From: Flavobacterium okayamense
GTDB taxonomy: Bacteria; Bacteroidota; Bacteroidia; Flavobacteriales; Flavobacteriaceae
DNA length: 64,000 bases
Direction of reading: 5' to 3'
Assembly (NCBI RefSeq): GCF_019702945.1
Contig: NZ_AP024749.1
Coordinates: forward strand, 1,426,001-1,490,000
Below, one piece after another: positions 1-9,268 of this stretch. The notes below the pieces were generated by a model that saw only the letters and a program-made list of their open reading frames with translations, was not told where the DNA came from and ran no database searches. Every line of letters begins with the position of its first letter. The first letter of the stretch is position 1. A program made the translations under genes and the position numbers.

Positions 1-161
1 TTGTAATTTGTTGTGCTACATGATGCTCCAACAGTTAAAGTTGGTGTTGCTGCACAATTATTACTTTGAGAAAAACTATTAGTTGGAAATAGAGTAAAGA
101 AAACCAATAGTGTACAACTATACCATAGATGGTTTAGTTTTAGAGTAGTTTTAGGTTGCAT
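1..161 (-). CDS. Secreted protein, N-terminal part only (cut by left window edge)
   Basis: The first 53 codons of a minus-strand gene are visible; the rest lies beyond base 1. The protein begins MQPKTTLKLNHLW, has a hydrophobic stretch (CTLLVFFTLF) and a likely signal-peptidase site after SFSQ, followed by a Cys/Thr-rich start of the mature protein (NNCAATPTLTVGASC). This looks like the N-terminus of a flavobacterial surface protein of the Ig-like/GEVED type, as in the next gene, but no domain can be named from so little. A good promoter lies 52 to 82 bases upstream. The function is unknown. Confidence 0.75.
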   Translation of the reverse strand, partial: MQPKTTLKLNHLWYSCTLLVFFTLFPTNSFSQSNNCAATPTLTVGASCSTTNY

Positions 162-212
162 TTTTATGAGTAATTTTTATTTATAGTTACGATTTGTTTA
201 AATAAACGTTTA

Positions 213-243
213 CAAAAATATACTTTTTAGAGTTTTATGCAAA
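213..243 (-). promoter_or_regulatory. Bacteroidota-type promoter for the partial secreted protein
   Basis: On the minus strand there is TTTG (243-240), 19 bases, then TATTTTTG (220-213). This fits the known Bacteroidetes/Flavobacterium pattern of a -33 TTG and a -7 TAnnTTTG. It lies between the terminator at 276-306 and the start codon at 161. Confidence 0.6.
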
Positions 244-275
244 TTTATTTACATAAAAAATAAATTTTGTCTATA

Positions 276-306
276 AAAAAAGTCGTACATTTTTGTACGA
301 CTTTTT
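276..306. terminator. Hairpin terminator after the 1610-residue gene
   Basis: A perfect 13-bp stem (277-289 with 294-306) with a TTTT loop is flanked by an A-run and a T-run, so it can work in both directions. It lies 22 bases after the stop of the minus-strand 1610-residue gene. Confidence 0.8.
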
Positions 307-328
307 AAGTGTTTTTTGTAAAAATTGA

Positions 329-3300
329 CTAAAATACAGACTTAAACGTTTTAATAGTTCCATCTTCTAAAGTTACATTTATAATTATGCCGCTTTGAGA
401 TTTATTAATTTCATCAATTGTTAAGTTGTTAGTATTTAAGTCTTTTTTATTTAATAGTATTCTTCCAATTAAATCAAAAATAACTACATCTTTAATTTTT
501 AAATTACTTGAATTAACATTTATAAATTCATTAGTAAATACATAAACCGAATTATTTACTTCAAATGAATCATTTCCAAGAGCATTAGTTGTATAACGAA
601 TCTTAAACCTTGTGTTGTTTCTTCCTGTATTTGAAGTAAAAGTATAAGGAGCTGATTTTAAATCGTGAATAATACCAAGTTCTACATCTTCTAAATAAAT
701 ATCTTGACCTGCTTCAAATAGTCCATCGATATTTGAAATCGCAATAGTGTATATACCATTTTGTGGAACAACTACACCAATTGAAATAATGTCATTAGTA
801 TTAAAAGGTAAGCTTCTTCCTTGGATAGCATAAGTTTCATTTTCAATAAGTGAATACAATTCAAAAGTAGCTTTTTCTCTTCCAGATATTGCGTCGTACT
901 TGTTGTCATATTCATCAGATGCATCGGTTGCGTAACCTACAAGAATGTCGCTAGAACTACCTGAAGGCGCTATTAGTTTTAACCAAATTCTATGTTTCTC
1001 AATACTTTCAATACTACTGTTTTTGAAAAATTGGTAATTAGCATAAGTATTTGAACGCATTGTATTATTAAATACAGCATTTTCAGTAGTGGCTCCCGAA
1101 TCATTCATAAGTGTGAAGAATCCTTGTCCAGCGCCAATATATCCTAAATAACCAAATTGAGTTCCTCCTAATGCATTGTATGTTAAATAATCAGCAACAC
1201 TATAATTAAGTTGAAAATCTTGATAAAATGGATCAGCAGTCGCTCCAGAAGGATCGATACCATGTGTCCATAATTTTACAAATTGATTTAAATTAGCACT
1301 ATTTGCTGTTAAGAATGCATCGGCACTTATTGCTGAAGGATACGGGTTTCCTAATAAATTCCAGTTGTCATCATCATTCGTTACTAAAGTGGCAGTAGGT
1401 CCAGCATAAGGAGCGCCTGTGTAGGTACTTCTAGAAATAGGTATACTAATATCACCATTATTTGGTACTCCTGTAAATGTAGTCATACCTGCTAACCCTC
1501 TTTTAATATAACCTTTTCCTGTTGTCATAGCTCCACTCGCCGCTGCCCAATTACCAAAATTACCTGCATATGTCCCTCCGTTATTTACAGTTGGAATCCA
1601 CTGGTATCTAAAAGCACTTGTCGAAGGAGTAACATTATTAATACTGAAACCTGCTACGGGTGTAGACCAATATACATAATCTAGATTACTATCTGTAAAA
1701 GCAAATCTATCCATGTTAATGTTACCTGTGTTTGCAACATTATCAATTTGAATTAAACTAGCAGTGTTACCAACATTGAAAGTTCCTAATGCACCTACTT
1801 CAATAAAATTTTGAATTGTTAAAGTATTTCCAGTAACTAAATTTAATACACCATCATCTTTTACTTGTAAAGTTTTTCCATATGCATCATAACTACCTAC
1901 ATTAATATTTGAAGGATTTGTTGCAGTAACATCTGGAATGATTACACAAGTATTTATGTCTGGTACGCCAACAGGTAGCCAGTTATTTGGATCGCTCCAA
2001 TCTGAACTATTTGTTCCTTTCCATACACTAGTTTTGTTATTAATAGATACGTTTTGACTTACCGAACAGCCATTAGATAAAATTGCAGTTGCTGTAAAAC
2101 TGTAAGTAGGATTTTCTAACTGAGATAAATTTGGTCTAATGTATACCGTAACAATAGGTGTTCCTGATACATAAGGAATGGTACATGCTGCATCTTGGAA
2201 TGCATCAACTGGAGCTCCAGCTGTCCAGTCAAAAGCAGTATTTAATGGGACATTTCCATATAGTTGGAAATTATCAATAGCTAAGCCATCACACCATTCT
2301 GCATAGTAACGAATTCTAACTCTAAAGTTTGGTTGGTTAATGTATGCGCTTAAATCGTAAGTTTTGTTTACAAAACGTGTTCCGTAACCTTGGTCAGTTG
2401 TATATCTGTCAATCTCAGTCCATGCAGCACCTCCATTTGTTGAAACGTCTACAGTTATATATTCTAATGCTGTATTTGTTCCATCTACATAATATCTAGA
2501 ATGGAAAATATCAAAAGATAATGTTAAATCTAAATAAGTACTTGTATCAACAACTGGAGATAATATTGCATTATGAGTAGTTACTGCTCCAACGTCTGAT
2601 GTAGCCATTGCAAAATTATTTCCACTTAAACCTGATGCAATTGCAGGATACCAAGTCTGTTGCGCCGGTACGAATGTACTCGTTTGAGTTTGCCATTGCG
2701 TTAATGCATCTGTAGGAGCTCCATTTGTTACAATGTTTTGGTTTGACATCACTCCAAGTCCAGATTCAAAATCTTCATCAATCAAGTAAGTTTCTTGAAC
2801 ATCTCCAGATGCTGTAAGAGAAAGTACATTGTTTTCTCCACATACTTCAGGTACAGAAGGGGTGAATGTTATTGTTGCAACTGGGTTTACATGAGCAGTA
2901 ACTTTTGTTCTTACGTGAGATTCACATCCATTAAAACAAGTTACCCAATAATCAGTTGTTACTCCAATTGAAGGAGTAGTCCAACTACCAGTTGCAGTTG
3001 TTGCTAATGGTGTACCGCCCGTTTCATTTGCATACCATCTATATTCTGAAGGTCCTCCAGAGCCTACTGCTGATAAATTAACTGTTCCTGGTCCACAAGT
3101 TACACCATCAGTCACATCAGTTATTACCGCATTACAACTAGCAATGACTGTGAATAAATAATCTTCAGTTTCACCATAGTAAGCAACATTTGTTGTACAT
3201 GAATCCCAGCCAAAACCTGCATCTGTACCCATGAAAGCGGCATTTCTTCCACTCATTCTTAAACGAACTCTATAGTTTCCAGGTGGTGTAGCAGGAGGTA

Positions 3301-5161
3301 TTACAAAACCAAATGTTGTTGATGATTGAGCAATACCACCTACATCATAAACTGCTTCACCTGCATCTGCAAAATCACCATCTTTATTCCAGTCGACCCA
3401 AGCCTTATAATATCCAGAAGCAACAGTTTCAAAATAAATATTAACTCCTTCCCCTTGTGCTTGAATGCTTTTAGTAGCTAAACCAGTAAAATCTTCATAA
3501 CCATAAGGAGCAGTAGTGTCATACGAACTTGGGTTGTCAACATCTTGTAGTGTACCTACAAAACTAATTCTTCTGATGTAGTTTGTAGGAGGATAATAGG
3601 TGTTGCTTATGCTTGGAGTGCAATAATTAGCGACAAGAGTTGTAGTGTTTCCAGTTAGTGGACCAGTGGTTAAATACAAAGGCCCTCCTGTACAAGCAGA
3701 GTTAAATGAATATATAAAAAAGTAATAAGTTGTTAATGGAGTTAATCCAGTTGCGGTAAAAGCGGTATTAGTGTCGTTGTCTACAACTGTATTACCAGCG
3801 CCTAAAGTTGCACCGATTGCATAACTAGTACCATTTACTGGATTAGTTGGTGGTGTTCCAGTTGTGTTTATTACTACTAAATAATTATCAGCAGCTGGAA
3901 CTGCAGCTGTAAAACTTCCTGAGATTGTGTTTCCTGTTGGAGTAAGAATCAAGGCTGTTGGTTGTGCTGTTGGAGCTACACAAGGTAGGGGTGCATAAAC
4001 ATTAACTGTGTAGTCTTCAGCTTGTCCAAATGTATTTGTTACACAAGGACCTGTAACATACGCATTGAAGTTTTTTATTATACGCATTCTCGTATTTCCG
4101 ATAACTGCTGTTGCTGGCACAGCGATGTTCGATGTTAATGTTACAGCATCAATACCTGTTGAGTTTACAATAGACCCAAGGTCATAAATTTCATTTGCGT
4201 TGTTGCCAAAAACTCCATTTTGATCCCAATCAAAGTAAGCTCTTATGAAGTTGGTGTAATTACCATTTGTATTGCCTTTTATTGAAATTGGATTAACAGC
4301 TGAACCTTGCATAACAGATGCTATGCTACAAAAACTTTCCAATGCAGGTGTTCCGTTAACCGTATTTGAAGTGGTATTGTTAATGCCTGCAAAAGTTACA
4401 TTAGTAATTGGTTCTACAGTAGTAAAGTTAGGATTGCAGTACGTGTTTAAAGAAGAAGTGTATGTAATTCTTATTTCTCCATTTCCACCATTACCTCCTG
4501 AATGATTTGTATTGTCAGGTAAATAAGCGCCGCCGCCGCCGCCGCCAGGAGCTGTTCCATTATTTCCGTTACCTTCTGTTAATCGTGCCGCACCTCCTGC
4601 GCCACCTGCATTCGCTCCATTTCCGCCTGCACCGCCTGTAAGGATTGTGCCATTGCCTCCATTAGCTCCAGCAATTAGTGTTGTTCCAAAACTAGCTGCA
4701 GTAGAACCGGTTCCTCCGGCAACAGTACCTCCGTTAGGAGCTGCACCGCCTTGTCCGCCTTGAGCATAAACTGTTGTTACAGTACCAAACCATGACGCTT
4801 GGCCACTTGCTCCTGCAGAATTTGCTCCTGTGCCACCAGCTCCAACAGTTAAATTGTAAATAGTTCCTGGAGTTACAGTTAAAACTGAAGAGGCATAAGA
4901 CCCACCAGCGCCGCCGCCGCCGCCGCGAGAGTTATTCGCTGTGGTTCCACCACCAGCGCCACCAGCGCCCCATGCTTGCACAGTGATGGAAGTTACATCA
5001 CAAGGAACTGTAAAGGTGTAATTTCCGGGAGTAGTTACTGTTGTTGTAGTTTGTGAATGTAAATCTTCACAAGTGAAAAAAAATGTTAAGATTACAAAAA
5101 AATGAAAAATTAATTTTTTTTGATTTTTGGTTAAAACAGTAAGTAAGTAATTTTTTATCAT
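329..5161 (-). CDS. Large T9SS-secreted glycine-rich multidomain surface protein (1610 aa)
   Basis: Probable cell-surface or secreted adhesin-like protein exported by Sec and then T9SS. Visible parts in order are a signal peptide (about 1-37, ending LHSQ), and a very glycine-rich segment (about 60-235). Two GEVED-type domains follow (about 245-390 and 515-675, with DWDQNG, AEDYTV, DWNKDGDF and ETEDYLF). A fibronectin III-like stretch lies between them, and an Ig-like region is at about 680-755. A jelly-roll/MAM-like region (about 790-955, FESGLG through AIDNFQLYG) comes next. The last part is a module shared with the next gene (YWSTPV, GNPYPSAI) and a C-terminal type A-like sorting domain ending TFKSVF. 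Ligand and role are unknown. In-frame GCC/GGC runs encode polyglycine at 4527-4546 and 4908-4926. It is divergently transcribed from the T9SS gene at 5519. Confidence 0.85.
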   Translation of the reverse strand: MIKNYLLTVLTKNQKKLIFHFFVILTFFFTCEDLHSQTTTTVTTPGNYTFTVPCDVTSITVQAWGAGGAGGGTTANNSRGGGGGAGGSYASSVLTVTPGTIYNLTVGAGGTGANSAGASGQASWFGTVTTVYAQGGQGGAAPNGGTVAGGTGSTAASFGTTLIAGANGGNGTILTGGAGGNGANAGGAGGAARLTEGNGNNGTAPGGGGGGAYLPDNTNHSGGNGGNGEIRITYTSSLNTYCNPNFTTVEPITNVTFAGINNTTSNTVNGTPALESFCSIASVMQGSAVNPISIKGNTNGNYTNFIRAYFDWDQNGVFGNNANEIYDLGSIVNSTGIDAVTLTSNIAVPATAVIGNTRMRIIKNFNAYVTGPCVTNTFGQAEDYTVNVYAPLPCVAPTAQPTALILTPTGNTISGSFTAAVPAADNYLVVINTTGTPPTNPVNGTSYAIGATLGAGNTVVDNDTNTAFTATGLTPLTTYYFFIYSFNSACTGGPLYLTTGPLTGNTTTLVANYCTPSISNTYYPPTNYIRRISFVGTLQDVDNPSSYDTTAPYGYEDFTGLATKSIQAQGEGVNIYFETVASGYYKAWVDWNKDGDFADAGEAVYDVGGIAQSSTTFGFVIPPATPPGNYRVRLRMSGRNAAFMGTDAGFGWDSCTTNVAYYGETEDYLFTVIASCNAVITDVTDGVTCGPGTVNLSAVGSGGPSEYRWYANETGGTPLATTATGSWTTPSIGVTTDYWVTCFNGCESHVRTKVTAHVNPVATITFTPSVPEVCGENNVLSLTASGDVQETYLIDEDFESGLGVMSNQNIVTNGAPTDALTQWQTQTSTFVPAQQTWYPAIASGLSGNNFAMATSDVGAVTTHNAILSPVVDTSTYLDLTLSFDIFHSRYYVDGTNTALEYITVDVSTNGGAAWTEIDRYTTDQGYGTRFVNKTYDLSAYINQPNFRVRIRYYAEWCDGLAIDNFQLYGNVPLNTAFDWTAGAPVDAFQDAACTIPYVSGTPIVTVYIRPNLSQLENPTYSFTATAILSNGCSVSQNVSINNKTSVWKGTNSSDWSDPNNWLPVGVPDINTCVIIPDVTATNPSNINVGSYDAYGKTLQVKDDGVLNLVTGNTLTIQNFIEVGALGTFNVGNTASLIQIDNVANTGNINMDRFAFTDSNLDYVYWSTPVAGFSINNVTPSTSAFRYQWIPTVNNGGTYAGNFGNWAAASGAMTTGKGYIKRGLAGMTTFTGVPNNGDISIPISRSTYTGAPYAGPTATLVTNDDDNWNLLGNPYPSAISADAFLTANSANLNQFVKLWTHGIDPSGATADPFYQDFQLNYSVADYLTYNALGGTQFGYLGYIGAGQGFFTLMNDSGATTENAVFNNTMRSNTYANYQFFKNSSIESIEKHRIWLKLIAPSGSSSDILVGYATDASDEYDNKYDAISGREKATFELYSLIENETYAIQGRSLPFNTNDIISIGVVVPQNGIYTIAISNIDGLFEAGQDIYLEDVELGIIHDLKSAPYTFTSNTGRNNTRFKIRYTTNALGNDSFEVNNSVYVFTNEFINVNSSNLKIKDVVIFDLIGRILLNKKDLNTNNLTIDEINKSQSGIIINVTLEDGTIKTFKSVF

Positions 5162-5360
5162 ATCTTAAATGATTTAATGATTTTTGAAATAAAAAATTAA
5201 TCTTTTCTAGGTTAGATTTAGATTATTACAGTAAAAATAATAATTTTTATGAATATATGTTAATAAATGCTAAATATTTTTTTAGCACTTATTTTGCAAT
5301 TGTTTACAATGCTTGATTTTTAGGAGAATCGTTTAATTTTCAAAACCTTACGAAATTAAA

Positions 5361-5390
5361 TTATAACAATTTTATATAAAATTGTTATAA
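5361..5390. repeat. Perfect 30-bp palindrome
   Basis: The two 15-base halves (5361-5375 and 5376-5390) are exact reverse complements, beginning TTATAACAATTTTAT. There is no loop and no T-run fitting a terminator, and it sits between divergent genes. It could be an operator for a dimeric regulator or a cruciform site; the sequence alone does not decide. Confidence 0.55.
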
Positions 5391-5457
5391 AATTTAAGTA
5401 TACGTTGATGATTAAAAAATGCTTGTTAAAAAAAATGTAAAATTATTCTTTGAAAAT

Positions 5458-5490
5458 TTTGTTTCAAATAAGTTTTTTATCATATATTTG
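5458..5490 (+). promoter_or_regulatory. Promoter of the 643-aa T9SS protein
   Basis: TTTG (5458-5461), 21 bases, then TATATTTG (5483-5490) fits the flavobacterial -33/-7 pattern. The ATG follows 28 bases later at 5519. Confidence 0.6.
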
Positions 5491-5518
5491 AAAATTAAAC
5501 GCTTTAAATCACGTGGTT

Positions 5519-7450
5519 ATGAAAAAAGCATTACTCTTATCTATTAGTTTATTTTTTGCTTCTCAAGTAGAAGCGCAGATGTATGTGAGTCCAAGCAGCT
5601 ATGTTTACGTAAATGATCAATTCGTTTATGTAACACAAGATGTTAATTTGGATAATAACGGTAATTTTTATCTAAGAAATCAATCTCAATTGTTGCAGGG
5701 TACAAGTGCGGCAGGAGCTAATTCAGGCTTAGGGAATCTATCTGTTTATCAAGAAGGAACAACGAATAACTTTCAATATAATTATTGGTGTTCTCCGGTA
5801 GGCGTGCCTGCTGCGGGTGCAGGTAATTCGAATTTTGGTATAACAAGGTTATTTAGGCCATCTGTAGCTGATAAGGTAACAAGTACAGCTGCTTCAATTG
5901 TTTCTTCATATGACGGTGTTGCGACAAACTCATCTTTATCTATTTCAAATCAATGGATTTGGAAGTACACTGCGCAGAATGTATATGCTCCAGGAGGTGG
6001 TGGATGGGTTTATGTTGGTTCAGGTTCAACAGTTTTGCCTGGTCAAGGATTCACTATGAAAGGAACAAGTGGTAGTGATAATTTAGTTTCTGATAGTAAT
6101 GAAGGAATACAAAATAATGTTGGAAGTGCTCAGCGTTATGATTTTAGAGGTAAACCTTATGATGGAAATATGTCTGCTACTGTTTCTAATGTTAATGGCG
6201 CAAATTACATTAATTTAACTCTAGTCGGAAATCCTTACCCTTCAGCGATAAATTTAAATTATTACTTGTTAGAAAATAGTGGTTACATTGTTAACCCTTC
6301 AACTGGTGCGGTAAGTGGGACTGGTGCAGGAGCTCAAATAGATAATACAGCATATTTTTGGGAACATGATAAGTCTGCAAATACTCATCTTGTAGGAGGA
6401 TATGTTGGAGGGTATGGAACTTATGTCCCTAATATGACTAATATTGCAAACAATGGAACTTATGTTGCTGCTCCAATGAATACTTATTCTGCTGATGGAG
6501 AATCTCAAACAGGGAGTACTGCAGGGAGTAATGTTTTTGAAAGACAGTTTACTCCAGTAGGTCAAGGTTTCATGGTTCATGGTGCTGTTCCTGCTGGAAC
6601 TGTAACGGTAAGAAACAGATATAGAGTTTTTGTTAAAGAAGGTGTGATTAATAACTCACAATTTGAAAGAAATTCTCAAGTAGAGTTAAGTGATGAATAT
6701 TGGGGAGAAATTCCAAATGTTGCAGGTACTGATTATACGAAAATTAAGAAGAATGGTTTTGATCCAAACTTTAAAATTCATACTAGAATTAATGATGAAG
6801 TAATTTACGAGGATGCTTTAGTTTTTGGAGATATTGCTGAGGAAAATTTTGATTACTTTGATGCGTTGTGTGCTTATGCGAATGCTTCAAAAGTTGCTTA
6901 CTTAACAACACCTGATGGTGCTGAAAAATTAGTAATTTCTTCACAGCCTTTCAATATAGATAGTAAATTTCCTTTAACTTTTGTTACAAACGAACAATCT
7001 ACATTCAAAGTTAAAGTTAGTGATTATTCTCAATTTGATTTAGCTGAGAACATTTATTTACATGACAAAGAGACGGGTATTTATTACGATATAAAAAATA
7101 GTGAATATAGTGCAAACTTTCAAGCTGGAAATTATTCAAACAGATTTGAAATTACTTTCAAAAATTTAGCTGTTGATTTAAGTAATGAAAATGCTATAGT
7201 TGCTGATTCTTTCCAAGTATTCCAAAATAATGGATCAGGAATGTTAACTGTATTTAACTCAATGAATAAAGATGTTTTAGAACTATCTTTGTATGATGTT
7301 ACTGGTAAATTAGTGATTTCTAAAGCTAATTTAGGGAAAGGTCAAACAATTGAAGTTTCAACTGCTGGTTTAAGTGATGGTGTTTACATTGTTAAATTAA
7401 ATACAAGAGATAATTTTTCAGTTGATAAAAAAGTTCAAATCGCAAGATAA
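5519..7450 (+). CDS. T9SS type A sorting domain surface protein (643 aa)
   Basis: Secreted protein with a signal peptide (MKKALLLSISLFFASQVEAQ) and a clear C-terminal T9SS type A domain (SLYDVTGKLVISK, GLSDGVYIVKLNT, ending KKVQIAR). ATG at 5519 is preferred to the in-frame GTG two codons earlier. The middle contains YNYWCSPVG and LVGNPYPSAINLNYY, which match the C-terminal third of the divergent 1610-residue protein (YVYWSTPVAG, LLGNPYPSAISADAF), as does the region before the sorting domain (ENIYLHDKETGIYYDIK). The two genes therefore share a module of several hundred residues. Ligand or function is not known. A terminator follows directly. Confidence 0.85.
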   Translation: MKKALLLSISLFFASQVEAQMYVSPSSYVYVNDQFVYVTQDVNLDNNGNFYLRNQSQLLQGTSAAGANSGLGNLSVYQEGTTNNFQYNYWCSPVGVPAAGAGNSNFGITRLFRPSVADKVTSTAASIVSSYDGVATNSSLSISNQWIWKYTAQNVYAPGGGGWVYVGSGSTVLPGQGFTMKGTSGSDNLVSDSNEGIQNNVGSAQRYDFRGKPYDGNMSATVSNVNGANYINLTLVGNPYPSAINLNYYLLENSGYIVNPSTGAVSGTGAGAQIDNTAYFWEHDKSANTHLVGGYVGGYGTYVPNMTNIANNGTYVAAPMNTYSADGESQTGSTAGSNVFERQFTPVGQGFMVHGAVPAGTVTVRNRYRVFVKEGVINNSQFERNSQVELSDEYWGEIPNVAGTDYTKIKKNGFDPNFKIHTRINDEVIYEDALVFGDIAEENFDYFDALCAYANASKVAYLTTPDGAEKLVISSQPFNIDSKFPLTFVTNEQSTFKVKVSDYSQFDLAENIYLHDKETGIYYDIKNSEYSANFQAGNYSNRFEITFKNLAVDLSNENAIVADSFQVFQNNGSGMLTVFNSMNKDVLELSLYDVTGKLVISKANLGKGQTIEVSTAGLSDGVYIVKLNTRDNFSVDKKVQIAR

Positions 7451-7471
7451 TTTTTTAAATTAGATATTATT

Positions 7472-7500
7472 AATCCCGGCTTGTAGTCGGGATTTTTTTA
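7472..7500 (+). terminator. Rho-independent terminator
   Basis: Nine-bp stem AATCCCGGC (7472-7480) with 7486-7494 (one G-T pair), 5-base loop, followed by a T-run. It ends the T9SS protein gene. Confidence 0.8.
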
Positions 7501-7509
7501 TTTTTAATC

Positions 7510-8406
7510 ATGAATCAAAGAGTCGATATAGATTTTTCCAATAACATTGAACTTAGTATTAAAAGAGAAGATTTATTACACCCTTTTATTTCAGGAAATA
7601 AGTTTAGAAAGTTAAAGTACAATTTAAAAGAAGCAAAGCAACTTCGCTTAAAAACTTTGGTGACTTTTGGGGGAGCTTTTTCAAATCATATCCTTGCAAC
7701 TGCCTCAGCTGGTAAGGAATATGGTTTTGAAACGATTGGTATTATTCGTGGTAATGAATTAGAAAATAATTATTGTAAAAATCCAACTTTAGTTAAGGCT
7801 GAAGAGTTTGGAATGAAATTTTATTTTGTAGATAGAGAATCATATCGCTTAAAAGATAAAAGTGATTTTTTTTTAAATTTAAAAAATGAATTAAATGATT
7901 TTTATTTGGTTCCTGAAGGAGGAACAAATGATTTAGCTATAAAAGGTTGTGAAGAAATTCTTTTAGAAGAAGATAAGCAATTTGATTTTGTTTGTTGCGC
8001 TGTTGGTACAGGAGGAACAATTACTGGTTTAATTAATAGTTCACGTGAAAATCAAAAAATAATTGGATTTCCTGCATTAAAAGGAGATTTTTTATTTAAT
8101 GATATTCGTAAATTTGCAAAGAAAGCCAATTGGGATTTAAATTTAAATTATCACTTCAGTGGATATGGTAAAGTAAATTCTGAATTGATAGCTTTTTTAA
8201 ACGATTTTTACAATAAAACAAATATTCCTTTAGACCCTATATATACAGGTAAAATGATGTTTGGGGTTGTCGAATTGATTAATAAAGGATATTTTCCCGA
8301 AGATTCTAAAATACTTGTAATTCATACAGGTGGCTTACAAGGATTAAAAGGAATTAATAATATGTTAAAAGAAAAGAATAGCGAATTTTTGATTTATGAA
8401 GAATAA
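7510..8406 (+). CDS. PLP-dependent ACC deaminase / D-cysteine desulfhydrase family enzyme
   Basis: A fold-type II pyridoxal-phosphate enzyme of the 1-aminocyclopropane-1-carboxylate deaminase/D-cysteine desulfhydrase family, expected to be cytosolic and to eliminate or deaminate a small amino acid. Visible motifs are KREDLLHP, SGNKFRKLKYNL (Lys31 is the likely PLP lysine), FGGAFSNHILATA and the phosphate-binding GTGGTITG. At 298 residues it is a little shorter than typical members (about 330). The exact substrate cannot be read from sequence; D-cysteine desulfhydrase is the more likely role outside plants and their associates. It overlaps the next gene by 11 bases, which suggests an operon. 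Confidence 0.8.
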   Translation: MNQRVDIDFSNNIELSIKREDLLHPFISGNKFRKLKYNLKEAKQLRLKTLVTFGGAFSNHILATASAGKEYGFETIGIIRGNELENNYCKNPTLVKAEEFGMKFYFVDRESYRLKDKSDFFLNLKNELNDFYLVPEGGTNDLAIKGCEEILLEEDKQFDFVCCAVGTGGTITGLINSSRENQKIIGFPALKGDFLFNDIRKFAKKANWDLNLNYHFSGYGKVNSELIAFLNDFYNKTNIPLDPIYTGKMMFGVVELINKGYFPEDSKILVIHTGGLQGLKGINNMLKEKNSEFLIYEE

Positions 8407-9268
8407 AATTTTAATTGGAGTATTATCTATTTTAATTTACAGTTGTGGTTCTACAAATAAGGTTCGAACTACAACTCAAAAAAAGGATCCTAGGAAAGTA
8501 AATAAGACTGAGACTGTAGTTGAAAAACCTCAAGCTCAAGTAAAAACTGAAGTTCCTAAAAAGGAAGAAAGTCTTGAAGCTACTTCAAATGTTACTACAA
8601 CTGCTACTACAGTTTATGATTATATAAACCAGTTTAAAGAGGTTGCAAAAGGTAATATGAAAGATTATAAAATTCCTGCAAGTATTACATTGGCGCAAGG
8701 AATATTAGAATCTGGAGCTGGTAAAGGAAGATTATGTTTAGAAGCAAATAATCATTTCGGTATTAAATGTCATACTGGATGGACTGGGCCAAGTATAACA
8801 CATGATGATGATGCTTTACAGGAATGTTTTAGAAAATATTCTGATCCTGCAGATTCCTATAGAGATCATTCTAAATTTTTAACTTCTAGAAGTCGTTATA
8901 ATGATTTGTTTCAACTAGATATTTTAGATTATAAAGGATGGGCAAATGGGTTGAAAAAAGCTGGTTATGCTACGGATCCAAAGTACCCTTCTAAATTAAT
9001 AGGAATTATAGAAAGATATCAATTGTTTATTTATGATCATGAAGTAGTTGCTCCAAATCAGGTAAAATCAAAAGTTGAAGAAACGGTTGCTGAGATTGAA
9101 TTGTTGGAAAGTAAGAATTCAAATAAAGCAGAAGTCTATGTTGTTCAAAAAGGAGATACTCTTTATTCTTTATCAAAGCGATTTAATACAACTGTTGAAA
9201 ATATAAAAGAAGTTAATAATTTAAAAGATAATTCATTGTCTATTGGACAAGAAATTAAAATAAAATAA
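8396..9268 (+). CDS. Glucosaminidase-LysM lipoprotein (peptidoglycan hydrolase)
   Basis: Predicted lipoprotein (lipobox LIYSC, Cys17) that cleaves peptidoglycan glycan strands in the cell envelope. After a Lys/Thr-rich linker there is a glucosaminidase domain (about 75-220). It starts [20 protein letters not shown], where the Glu of ILES is the likely catalytic acid, and continues with NNHFGIKCH and [11 protein letters not shown]. One LysM repeat closes the protein (about 246-290, [16 protein letters not shown]), which should bind peptidoglycan. The start overlaps the previous gene by 11 bases, and its stop overlaps the hemL start (TAATG), so the three genes are probably co-transcribed. Confidence 0.88.
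   Translation: MKNKILIGVLSILIYSCGSTNKVRTTTQKKDPRKVNKTETVVEKPQAQVKTEVPKKEESLEATSNVTTTATTVYDYINQFKEVAKGNMKDYKIPASITLAQGILESGAGKGRLCLEANNHFGIKCHTGWTGPSITHDDDALQECFRKYSDPADSYRDHSKFLTSRSRYNDLFQLDILDYKGWANGLKKAGYATDPKYPSKLIGIIERYQLFIYDHEVVAPNQVKSKVEETVAEIELLESKNSNKAEVYVVQKGDTLYSLSKRFNTTVENIKEVNNLKDNSLSIGQEIKIK

Larger units (their letters stand above)
5162..5518. other. Divergent intergenic region with a 30-bp palindrome
   Basis: No coding sequence is evident in these 357 AT-rich bases between two divergently transcribed surface-protein genes. It contains a plus-strand promoter (5458-5490) and a perfect 30-bp palindrome (5361-5390). I found no clear TAnnTTTG box for the minus-strand gene. Confidence 0.6.

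Noticed and set aside
4272..4505. Plus-strand 77-codon ORF inside the 1610-residue gene
   Set aside because: It is antisense to a long, domain-rich coding frame with a signal peptide and sorting domain; composition and lack of any motif mark it as a shadow.
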